Notes: a model not told the origin generated them from the letters alone. A stretch of 6,406 bases of DNA from Thermoactinomyces sp. DSM 45891 (GCF_900119485.1 NZ_FPJZ01000034.1:1-6406); one strand, 5' to 3'. Counted from the first letter of the stretch, positions 1 to 5,108 are shown. Program-made: numbers and translations.

Positions 1-1127
1 CCTTGAGGTCCGGTAGTACCTTGAGGTCCGGTAGTACCAGTAAGACTGAGTTCTGCAACGATTGCTTTAACGATATCTGCAATGGGCCCTGACGCTCCAG
101 TTGGTACTTCTAAGCTCACATTGGCAGAGCCAGGTGTTACCGTAATTTCTAATGTATCGGATATAAAGTTTAGTGTGTCGCCGAAACCGAGTGGAACACT
201 TCCGCTTGCACCTGAATTTCCTTGAACTAAAAATAAAAAATCACCTGTAACAAAAGTTCCTGTCGGCCCCTGAGGCCCAGTATTCCCTTGAGGCCCCGTA
301 GTACCTTGAGGTCCAGTGTTTCCTTGAGGTCCTGTGCTTCCTTGAAGTCCCGTGTTTCCTTGAGGCCCAGTGGCGCCTTGAGGCCCGGTAGCACCCTGAG
401 GTCCCGTAGCACCCTGAGGTCCAGTGCTCCCTTGAGGTCCAGTGTTTCCCTGAGGTCCCGTAGCACCCTGAGGTCCCGTGTTTCCTTGAGGTCCCGTTTC
501 ACCTTGAAGCCCCGTGTTCCCTTGGGGTCCCGTGTCTCCTCGAGGCCCGATAGATCCCTGAGGTCCCGTAGCACCCTGAGGTCCAGTGTTTCCCTGAGGC
601 CCTGTGTTTCCTTGAGGTCCCGTATTTCCTTGAGGTCCAGTGTTTCCCTGAGGTCCAGTGTTTCCCTGAGGCCCTGTGTTTCCTTGAGGTCCTGTGCTTC
701 CTTGAAGTCCTGTGTTTCCTTGAGGCCCAGTGGCGCCTTGAGGCCCGGTAGCTCCTTGAGGCCCGGGAGGCCCTCCTGATGGCCCAGTGGCGCCAGTCGG
801 TCCAGGAAAGCCCGTTGGCCCTCTTGTAACGTCTGTTCCTAACACGTTTTCTAACTTCTCATTTAAAATCCATTCTTTTTTTCCTATCACATTAATCGTG
901 TCACGAACACTTGCATTGATTGTAAGCAAGTCGGTAATCGAAGGTTGAAAGTTTGTGGATATTCCTGGAAGGGTCCCTAGAACATATTGAAGTTTTTCTC
1001 CTTCCGCATTAATGATATGGCTAAGACCTAATTCTTCTAGTGCAATGGATGACAGTAACAGGTTTACTGCATCTTCACGAGTAATTGAAATATTAGGTGT
1101 AATGTTAGGTATATTGGATTGAGACAA
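1..1127 (-). CDS. Collagen-like repeat protein with N-terminal preface domain (partial, 3' end beyond left edge)
   Basis: Probable spore-surface (exosporium-type) or cell-surface fibre protein; 375 codons are visible and no stop is reached. Residues 1-102 form a non-collagen N-terminus (begins MSQSNIPNITPNISITRED, includes LLLSSIALEELGLSHIINAE) of the type called collagen-like repeat preface domain in Bacillus proteins. Residues 103-289 are Gly-X-Y repeats, mostly GPQGxT, with one single-residue break near GPSGGPPGPQ. Residues 291-363 are a non-collagen insert (contains GDTLNFISDTLEITVTPGS), after which GTTGPQG repeats resume at the edge. The start is TTG at 1127-1125, chosen because AAGGGGGG lies 6 nt upstream and the preface domain begins there; no ATG is suitably placed. 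Thr in the Y position is a typical O-glycan site in BclA-like proteins, which is family knowledge, not seen here. There is no signal peptide, as usual for spore-assembled collagen proteins. The C-terminal domain is missing, so BclA-type trimerisation cannot be judged. Confidence 0.9.
   Translation of the reverse strand, partial: MSQSNIPNITPNISITREDAVNLLLSSIALEELGLSHIINAEGEKLQYVLGTLPGISTNFQPSITDLLTINASVRDTINVIGKKEWILNEKLENVLGTDVTRGPTGFPGPTGATGPSGGPPGPQGATGPQGATGPQGNTGLQGSTGPQGNTGPQGNTGPQGNTGPQGNTGPQGNTGPQGNTGPQGATGPQGSIGPRGDTGPQGNTGLQGETGPQGNTGPQGATGPQGNTGPQGSTGPQGATGPQGATGPQGATGPQGNTGLQGSTGPQGNTGPQGTTGPQGNTGPQGPTGTFVTGDFLFLVQGNSGASGSVPLGFGDTLNFISDTLEITVTPGSANVSLEVPTGASGPIADIVKAIVAELSLTGTTGPQGTTGPQ
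316..392 (-). repeat. Long intragenic duplication, copy 1 (partner 676-752)
   Basis: Positions 316-392 match 676-752 at 76 of 77 bases; the only difference is C351 versus T711. The offset is 360 bp, i.e. exactly 20 hexapeptide units, so the copy is in register. The identity is much higher than between neighbouring units, pointing to a recent internal duplication or gene conversion. Confidence 0.9.
676..752 (-). repeat. Long intragenic duplication, copy 2 (partner 316-392)
   Basis: Second copy of the 77-bp segment, differing only at T711. It includes the unusual GLQGST unit, which occurs as units 4 and 24 of the array. Confidence 0.9.
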
Positions 1128-1133
1128 GATATT

Positions 1134-1141
1134 CCCCCCTT
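1134..1141 (-). promoter_or_regulatory. Ribosome binding site of the collagen-like gene
   Basis: AAGGGGGG on the minus strand, 6 nt before TTG 1127-1125. It decides the TTG start. Confidence 0.8.
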
Positions 1142-1477
1142 ACTTTAGTAGGTACTTACCTAACAGTATTCATATTTCACTAATGAAATTAATATTACGA
1201 CAACGATATTTATTCCGATAAGGAATAGAATCAGTTAGAGAGTGATGGCACTACCAATCATGGTTATATTAGAACACTCATTGAAATGATTACATTTTCA
1301 GCAACTGGATTAATTTGATACTAAAAGTCGAATTTGCTTAGGTTGATTTGATTCTTGTTCTATATCTGAAATCTAACTTACACAGTTGTAATGTTGGAGT
1401 AAGGTAAAACGATATATGAACCCAATCCTTTTTGCTAAACTAGTATATGAATCCATTAACAGAAAGGAATTTTTTCG
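1142..1477. other. AT-rich divergent intergenic region
   Basis: This region separates the minus-strand collagen-like gene from the plus-strand metalloprotease gene and must hold both promoters. I see no tRNA, no terminator and no convincing sigma-A -35/-10 pair. What can be seen: the TAGGTA palindrome at 1149-1162; a small dyad ATTTCA-CTAA-TGAAAT at 1174-1189; a direct repeat with consensus TATATGAAYCCAWT at 1413-1426 and 1444-1457 (31 bp apart); and a 21-codon frame at 1416-1481. A loose pairing of TTGTAA (1386-1391) with GATATA (1411-1416) has a 19-bp spacer and is too weak to call. Confidence 0.6.
1149..1162. promoter_or_regulatory. 14-bp palindrome upstream of the collagen-like gene (possible operator)
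   Basis: TAGGTACTTACCTA is a perfect 6-bp inverted repeat around a 2-bp centre, ending 7 bp upstream of the Shine-Dalgarno of the minus-strand gene. The core TAGGT resembles the TRGGY core of the mother-cell regulator GerE, but the flanks match that consensus poorly. Role as an operator is inference. Confidence 0.35.
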
Positions 1478-1481
1478 ATGA
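1416..1481 (+). CDS. Possible 21-residue leader peptide overlapping the metalloprotease start
   Basis: An ATG at 1416 opens a 21-codon frame beginning MNPILFAKLVYES and ending KEFFR. It stops at TGA 1479-1481, which overlaps the metalloprotease ATG 1478-1480 as ATGA, the arrangement typical of translational coupling. Upstream, AAGG at 1401-1404 (within GGAGTAAGG) sits 11 nt before the ATG, a little far but usable. The frame is short enough to occur by chance in AT-rich DNA, and the metalloprotease has its own AAAGGA, so this is a candidate only. Confidence 0.3.
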   Translation: MNPILFAKLVYESINRKEFFR

Positions 1482-1564
1482 AATTAGCTTTTAAAAGAAC
1501 ATGTATTTATATGACAGCCACAAGTATTATGATAGGTGCTGTTGTTCCATCTCTGTCTCATGCA
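1478..1564 (+). other. Sec signal peptide of the metalloprotease-like protein
   Basis: Residues 1-29: positively charged start, hydrophobic stretch through MIGAVVPSL, and S-H-A before the predicted cut. Signal peptidase I type, because no Cys follows a lipobox. Confidence 0.85.
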
Positions 1565-2593
1565 GAAGAAAATATTTCCAATTCTAAATCTATAAACATA
1601 AAAGCATCTGCTTGTACTCTTCCTTACACAGATTTGAAAAAAGAATGGAACCAGATGACGATGGATCGTTATATTAGCCGAGCAGCACAACAAATTTGGT
1701 TAACATGGGGCGAGACGGAAAAGATTTGGTCTGGAATCAAATTAAATAAATATAAAAAAGCGCTCATCACGGACAGTGAAAAAGTATGGATTATTGATAT
1801 TGATAAAAAAACAATTGAAAAGATTTCGTATAATAGTTTGCCTAATGAGTTTAAAGACATTCCTTTTTTTAATACGATTCAGTATCAAGGGGAAGATGCT
1901 GTTTTTTATAAACTAGAGAAAGATCAATTTAAAAAGTCTTATCATCGAGGGGAGTTTGAATCTCTTCCTAATTCGAATCTTGCCTATGTGATTATGACAC
2001 ACGAGGCATTCCATGGGGAACAAAATTGGAGGGACGCACCTGAACAATCAGAAGATGTACCTTCAGAAAATATAAAGGGACGCATTCAGCGTCTAGAAAT
2101 AGTTCGAGCGCTTCGTAGTGCTGTTTTGAACCCTACAAAAGAAAAACAGTATCTTCAGGCTGCAGCTTGGTGGTATAAGCAATATAAAGAACAAAATCCG
2201 AAGGAGCATCAATTCGTTCATTTTTATGATGTGATAGAAGGATCGGCTCGTTATTTTGACATGGCTTTAAATGCACGCTCGATTGTAGGAATCAATGCAA
2301 AAAGAGAAGATATTTTCAAGAAGTACCAAAAAATGATCGAACTTGATTATACCTTAACTTCTGATAGATATGGAAAAACTAGCCTATTGAAAGATCCAGG
2401 AATCGAGTCCTATGATATTGGGGGTCTAGCCGGAGTGCTTCTCGAAAAACATCAATATCCAAATTGGACTAAATCGGTAGAAAGCGGAATAAGACCACTC
2501 GATATTCTTCTAGAAGGAATAAATCCTGCTCCGCAAGAGAATTCTCCTGAAGTAAAAAAACTAATAGAAGATTCCTTATCTGAGAAAAGATAG
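1478..2593 (+). CDS. Secreted HExxH zinc-metalloprotease-like protein, family not recognised
   Basis: A 371-residue protein with a clear Sec signal peptide: basic n-region (KLAFKR), hydrophobic core, and an A-x-A-like site giving cleavage after A29 (SHA|EE). The mature part carries HEAFH at 175-179 within VIMTHEAFHGEQNW, the HExxH zinc motif with H175 and H179 as ligands and E176 as general base. E254 in DVIEGSARYFD, 75 residues on, is a plausible third ligand on a second helix, as in gluzincin-type proteases. There is no lipobox, cell-wall binding repeat or LPxTG. I do not recognise a named family; it does not look like thermolysin, InhA or anthrax lethal factor. AAAGGA (1463-1468) lies 9 nt upstream of the ATG. 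It is a single-gene unit closed by the terminator at 2641-2699. An extracellular peptidase is inference from motif and signal; the substrate is unknown. Confidence 0.85.
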   Translation: MKLAFKRTCIYMTATSIMIGAVVPSLSHAEENISNSKSINIKASACTLPYTDLKKEWNQMTMDRYISRAAQQIWLTWGETEKIWSGIKLNKYKKALITDSEKVWIIDIDKKTIEKISYNSLPNEFKDIPFFNTIQYQGEDAVFYKLEKDQFKKSYHRGEFESLPNSNLAYVIMTHEAFHGEQNWRDAPEQSEDVPSENIKGRIQRLEIVRALRSAVLNPTKEKQYLQAAAWWYKQYKEQNPKEHQFVHFYDVIEGSARYFDMALNARSIVGINAKREDIFKKYQKMIELDYTLTSDRYGKTSLLKDPGIESYDIGGLAGVLLEKHQYPNWTKSVESGIRPLDILLEGINPAPQENSPEVKKLIEDSLSEKR

Positions 2594-2640
2594 TAAAAGT
2601 TTTGGAAGTGAAAATATCACATCCTTAAAGAAAGATTGTT

Positions 2641-2699
2641 CTATAAAAAAACACCCCTTAGAGAGGCTTCTATTCTCTCAGAGGGGTGTTTTTTTATAG
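2641..2699. terminator. Strong bidirectional intrinsic terminator
   Basis: Two 25-nt arms (2641-2665 and 2675-2699) pair around a 9-nt loop with only one G-T pair and one A-A mismatch. The GC core is ACACCCCT/AGGGGTGT. The outer arm is A-rich on the left and T-rich on the right, so an RNA from either strand ends in a U-run. It ends the metalloprotease transcript and isolates the ligase region from it. Confidence 0.93.
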
Positions 2700-2732
2700 A
2701 CCTGATATTTATTTGATGGACATTTGCGTTAC

Positions 2733-2912
2733 ATGGTCACTGATTTTATAGACGACCTAATCGGTTGCATCAATCCATATGAGGAAATTTTTATTATACA
2801 GGCCCTGTCTGAAGAGCTTCATCAGTTTTTGCACGAATGGTCATTGGATCGGAAGAGGGAAATGGATTTATCGCTCTTTAGCCAGATGGAATCAAGAGTA
2901 TTGTATACCTAG
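2733..2912 (+). CDS. Small hypothetical protein (59 aa), doubtful
   Basis: ATG at 2733 opens a 59-codon frame (a TTG at 2724 would add three residues). The product is acidic and probably helical, with PYEEIFIIQALSEELHQFL in the middle, and looks protein-like rather than random. There is no hydrophobic segment or recognised motif. Against it: no good Shine-Dalgarno precedes either start, only a weak GATGGA. The sigma-G-like -35 element of the next gene falls in its last codons. It overlaps nothing once the ligase is started at 2953. It may be a real small gene, a remnant, or chance. Confidence 0.35.
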   Translation: MVTDFIDDLIGCINPYEEIFIIQALSEELHQFLHEWSLDRKREMDLSLFSQMESRVLYT

Positions 2913-2925
2913 AAGATCCATACTA
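2895..2925 (+). promoter_or_regulatory. Sigma-G-like promoter of the ligase gene
   Basis: CATACTA at 2919-2925 is an exact fit to the forespore -10 consensus. AGAGTA at 2895-2900, 18 bp upstream, is close to the sigma-G -35 (4 of 6 against TGAATA). Transcription would start around 2932, giving a leader of about 20 nt that contains just the ribosome binding site of the ATG at 2953. B. subtilis ykoU/ykoV (LigD/Ku) are sigma-G genes, so the match is biologically expected. Confidence 0.6.
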
Positions 2926-2952
2926 AAAGGGTTGAAGAAGGTGGGGTGTAAA

Positions 2953-3849
2953 ATGATACGACCGATGGAGCCTGTGTTAATTCAAGAAATAAAATATAGC
3001 TCTGATTATGTGTATCAGGTGAAGTGGGATGGGGTACGTTTAATAAGCGAAATTGAAAATGACCAAGTGCAAATGTATACAAAAAAAGGCCAAGATCGAA
3101 CAAACACCTATGTAGAAATTAAACAGGAGATTATAAACAAGTTTGCTACACAAACAAAATCCGTACTTGATGGGGAAATAATAGCATGGAAAGAACGAAA
3201 GCCAGACTTTTTTCAAGTGATGAAGCGAGATCGATTAAAGGAATCTTGGCGGATCCAAACCGCCATACATACAAATCCTGTATATTACATGATTTTTGAT
3301 CTGTTATGTTGGCGAGGAAAATGGATAACAGACCAACCACTATGGAAAAGGCAACACATATTAGAAAGGGAATTTTCTCACGGAGAGTTTATACAGGTTT
3401 GCCCAACGTATGATGAGCCTGAAGAATTAATTCAGTTAACACGAGCAACAAATTGGGAGGGAATTGTTTGTAAAGAAAGGGAAGGGCTTTATCATCTTGA
3501 AGAAAAACATCCAACATGGTTGAAATATAAAAACTGGAAATACATTACGGGGGACGTAATCGGAGTAAGTATTAAATCCAATTTAGCATATTCTATATTA
3601 ATCGGGATAAAAAAAGATAATGGGTACCGTTACATCGGAAAAGTATCATCCGGATTATCTATAGAGGAAAAGCAGTTGATTACCAACTGGGCAAGAGAGA
3701 TCGCTATTCCGAAATCAATTATAAAACAGCCTCCGCAAATACAGGAAGAGGTCATTTGGACCCCGCCTGTATTGCAAGTGGAAATTGAATTTCTAGAGTG
3801 GACACCAGATGGTACTATGCGTTCAGCAAAATGTCTGGGCTTCAAATAG
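2953..3849 (+). CDS. Stand-alone ATP-dependent DNA ligase, LigD ligase-domain type (NHEJ)
   Basis: A 298-residue ligase with all nucleotidyltransferase motifs: motif I KWDG at 24-27 (K24 is adenylated, R29 follows), motif III VLDGE at 71-75, motif IIIa YYMIFDLL at 111-118, motif IV EGIVCKE at 169-175, and motif V LKYKNWK at 190-196. An OB-fold follows, ending in VEIEFLEWTPDGTMRSA, as LigD ligase domains end. It seals nicks or ends in non-homologous end joining. The start at 2953 is chosen over longer in-frame options because MxxPMEPVL is where such ligases begin, AAGGTGGGG lies just upstream, and a sigma-G-like promoter at 2895-2925 would start the mRNA near 2932. In B. subtilis LigD (YkoU) this domain is fused to a polymerase; here the polymerase is the separate gene at 4179. 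No Ku gene is visible. The ligase looks complete and catalytically intact. Confidence 0.93.
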   Translation: MIRPMEPVLIQEIKYSSDYVYQVKWDGVRLISEIENDQVQMYTKKGQDRTNTYVEIKQEIINKFATQTKSVLDGEIIAWKERKPDFFQVMKRDRLKESWRIQTAIHTNPVYYMIFDLLCWRGKWITDQPLWKRQHILEREFSHGEFIQVCPTYDEPEELIQLTRATNWEGIVCKEREGLYHLEEKHPTWLKYKNWKYITGDVIGVSIKSNLAYSILIGIKKDNGYRYIGKVSSGLSIEEKQLITNWAREIAIPKSIIKQPPQIQEEVIWTPPVLQVEIEFLEWTPDGTMRSAKCLGFK

Positions 3850-3866
3850 CGTAACTGAAGCCCAGA
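3834..3866. terminator. Hairpin between the convergent ligase and proline-rich genes
   Basis: TCTGGGCTTCA (3834-3844) pairs perfectly over 11 bp with TGAAGCCCAGA (3856-3866) around an 11-nt loop. The ligase stop codon lies in the loop and the last five sense codons lie mostly in the left arm. A T-run follows only weakly on the minus strand (ACATTTT) and not on the plus strand. It probably terminates or protects the 3' ends of both convergent transcripts. Confidence 0.55.
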
Positions 3867-3871
3867 ACAGA

Positions 3872-4072
3872 TTAAAAGACAACGATGGGAGGTAAGAATG
3901 GGGCATAAGGGGGAACGAATGGTGGTAATAAAGGTGGAATAGGTAGTGGATATGGCGGAAACGGAACTGGAAACGGGACTGGAGGATAGGGAAACGGACC
4001 TGGACGATAGGGACCCGGGCGATAAGGTGGATGTGGATGCGGATAAGGTGTATATGGAGGGCGTGGTGGCAT
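3872..4072 (-). CDS. Proline-rich small protein, probable spore coat-type protein
   Basis: A 66-residue protein with 32 prolines (48%), seven Tyr and six Phe. It is built of short PPY, PYRPG, PFP and PPF steps with His and Arg near the N-terminus (PYPHPHPPYRPG), followed by a hydrophobic C-terminus (PPIVVF). It has no signal peptide or transmembrane helix. Such Pro/Tyr-rich small proteins are common among Bacillales spore coat and exosporium components, but I recognise no specific family. Evidence that it is a real gene: AAGGAGGT ends 6 nt before the ATG, and a sigma-K-like promoter lies at 4112-4139. It lies on the opposite strand between the ligase and polymerase genes, convergent with the former and divergent from the latter. 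Coat function is inference from composition and promoter type. Confidence 0.75.
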   Translation of the reverse strand: MPPRPPYTPYPHPHPPYRPGPYRPGPFPYPPVPFPVPFPPYPLPIPPLLPPFVPPYAPFLPPIVVF

Positions 4073-4078
4073 GTGATT

Positions 4079-4086
4079 ACCTCCTT
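4079..4086 (-). promoter_or_regulatory. Consensus ribosome binding site of the proline-rich gene
   Basis: AAGGAGGT on the minus strand with a 6-nt spacer to ATG 4072-4070. Its perfect match is the main argument that this low-complexity frame is translated. Confidence 0.85.
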
Positions 4087-4111
4087 GTCATTAAAATTTG
4101 ATGTCTTGTTT

Positions 4112-4139
4112 TACACTATGACAAGAGTCTAAATCTGGT
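4112..4139 (-). promoter_or_regulatory. Sigma-K-like promoter of the proline-rich gene
   Basis: On the minus strand CATAGTGTA (4120-4112) fits the late mother-cell -10 consensus CATANNNTA exactly. The AC of ACC (4139-4137) stands 17 bp upstream, matching the short sigma-K -35. The start would fall near 4105, about 30 nt before the ATG. Sigma-E uses a similar -10, so mother-cell timing is better supported than the exact factor. Confidence 0.55.
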
Positions 4140-4178
4140 ACATCATCCGAGGATAAATAGGCAGGTGTGGAGGCATTT

Positions 4179-5108
4179 ATGGGTAAAAAAGTCAAACAGA
4201 CAATTCAAATAGAAGGGTATGAAATTGACATCTCAAACTCAGATAAACTTTTGTTTCCACAAGCTGGTATTACCAAGTGGGATTATCTGCTTTATCTCAC
4301 ACAGTTGGGATCCTACCTGTTACCCTATACAAACAATCGTTTATTAACTACCGTTCGATATCCGGATGGAGTGGATGGAGAACATTTTTATCAAAAGAAT
4401 TGCCCTAAAAAGAAGCCTGATTTTGTAGACACGATGAAGGTAGATGAGACGGAGTATATTCTCCTAAATAATCTTCCTACTTTAGCGTGGCTAGCGAATT
4501 TGGCTTGTTTGGAATTTCATGTATCCTTTCACTACACTACGAATATGAATGCACCAACAGAAGTCGTATTTGACTTGGACCCTAGCACACCTGAGTTCGG
4601 CCCTGTACGAGAGACTGCATTGCAACTTCAGCAGATCCTACAGTCACTCGGATTACAATCATTTCCGAAAACATCCGGAGCTACGGGACTACAAGTTTAC
4701 ATTCCAATTGAAAACCGATATACATTTGATCAGACTCGAAAAGTAACTCAATTCATAGCAAGATACTTAGCAGAGCGCTACCCAAAATTGATTACGGTAG
4801 AGCGATTGGTGAAAGACCGTGGGAATAAAGTGTATGTGGATTATCTACAGCACTGGACAAAAAAGACATTGATCGCTCCTTATTCCCCGAGAGCGAGATC
4901 TTCCGCTACTGTATCAGCTCCGTTAGAATGGGATGAGTTAGCACTTTTATCATCACCTACCGAATTTACTCTGTCTACGATGATTGAAAGGATTCAACAA
5001 AAGGGGGATTTATTTGCAACTATGGTTCAAGGTCCTAGAGAGAGCTTGGATGATATACTAAGCTTTGTAGAAAGACAATCTATATATAAACATGGGGGAC
5101 AAAGATGA
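4179..5108 (+). CDS. Stand-alone LigD-type DNA polymerase/primase (AEP superfamily)
   Basis: A 309-residue protein matching the polymerase domain of LigD, which extends, fills and can prime at broken ends during NHEJ. Visible motifs: VRYPDGVDGEHFYQKN at 59-74; FDLDP at 131-135 with metal-binding D132 and D134; KTSGATGLQVYIP at 164-176 (motif II); and VYVDYLQ at 218-224 with the third acidic residue D221, followed by KTLIAPYS. Motif II has Gln172 where many LigD polymerases have His (SGxxGLH). The length suits a single domain; ligase and nuclease domains are absent. The start at ATG 4179 is preferred over GTG 4167 because GGAGG (4169-4173) lies 5 nt before it. It follows the ligase in the same order as the fused Bacillus protein. 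No convincing promoter is seen in 4087-4178. Its stop overlaps the mtaD start. Confidence 0.93.
   Translation: MGKKVKQTIQIEGYEIDISNSDKLLFPQAGITKWDYLLYLTQLGSYLLPYTNNRLLTTVRYPDGVDGEHFYQKNCPKKKPDFVDTMKVDETEYILLNNLPTLAWLANLACLEFHVSFHYTTNMNAPTEVVFDLDPSTPEFGPVRETALQLQQILQSLGLQSFPKTSGATGLQVYIPIENRYTFDQTRKVTQFIARYLAERYPKLITVERLVKDRGNKVYVDYLQHWTKKTLIAPYSPRARSSATVSAPLEWDELALLSSPTEFTLSTMIERIQQKGDLFATMVQGPRESLDDILSFVERQSIYKHGGQR

Larger units (their letters stand above)
261..764 (-). repeat. 28 tandem 18-bp units encoding GPQGxT hexapeptides
   Basis: Exactly 28 consecutive 18-nt units encode G-(P/L)-(Q/R)-G-x-(T/I), with x being N, A, S, T, D, E or P. Three units carry Leu for Pro (GLQG), one has Arg for Gln (GPRG) and one has Ile for Thr. 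Synonymous changes between units are frequent, so the array is not a fresh homogeneous expansion throughout. Such arrays usually vary in copy number between strains. Confidence 0.95.

Noticed and set aside
227..574. 115-codon minus-strand frame rich in Leu, Arg and Asp
   Set aside because: It is an out-of-frame reading of the same repeat array; the Gly-X-Y frame is continuous with the preface domain and the insert, so that one is real.
261..764. CRISPR-like array
   Set aside because: Units of 18 bp are contiguous with no spacers and encode a continuous Gly-X-Y reading frame.
288..779. 163-codon plus-strand frame rich in Arg, Ser and Leu
   Set aside because: It is the antisense of the 18-bp collagen repeats; a stop-free repeat unit leaves other frames open. 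No ribosome binding site or non-repeat sequence supports it.
1446..1461. PlcR-box-like sequence (8 of 10 fixed positions of TATGNANNNNTNCATA)
   Set aside because: The right half-site is imperfect and the element lies 17-32 bp before the start codon, too near for a normal activator site upstream of a promoter. The organism is not shown to be B. cereus group.
2779..2952. 58-codon N-terminal extension of the ligase
   Set aside because: LigD-type ligases begin at MxxPMEPVL; the ATG at 2953 has a ribosome binding site, and the sigma-G-like promoter lies inside the extension.
4089..4095. CATTAAA as a sigma-G -10 for the polymerase gene
   Set aside because: It has no -35 match 17-18 bp upstream and lies far from the start; no promoter was called for the polymerase.
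4167..4178. GTG start giving a 313-residue polymerase
   Set aside because: The GTG overlaps the GGAGG that is ideally spaced for ATG 4179, so the shorter 309-residue form is preferred.
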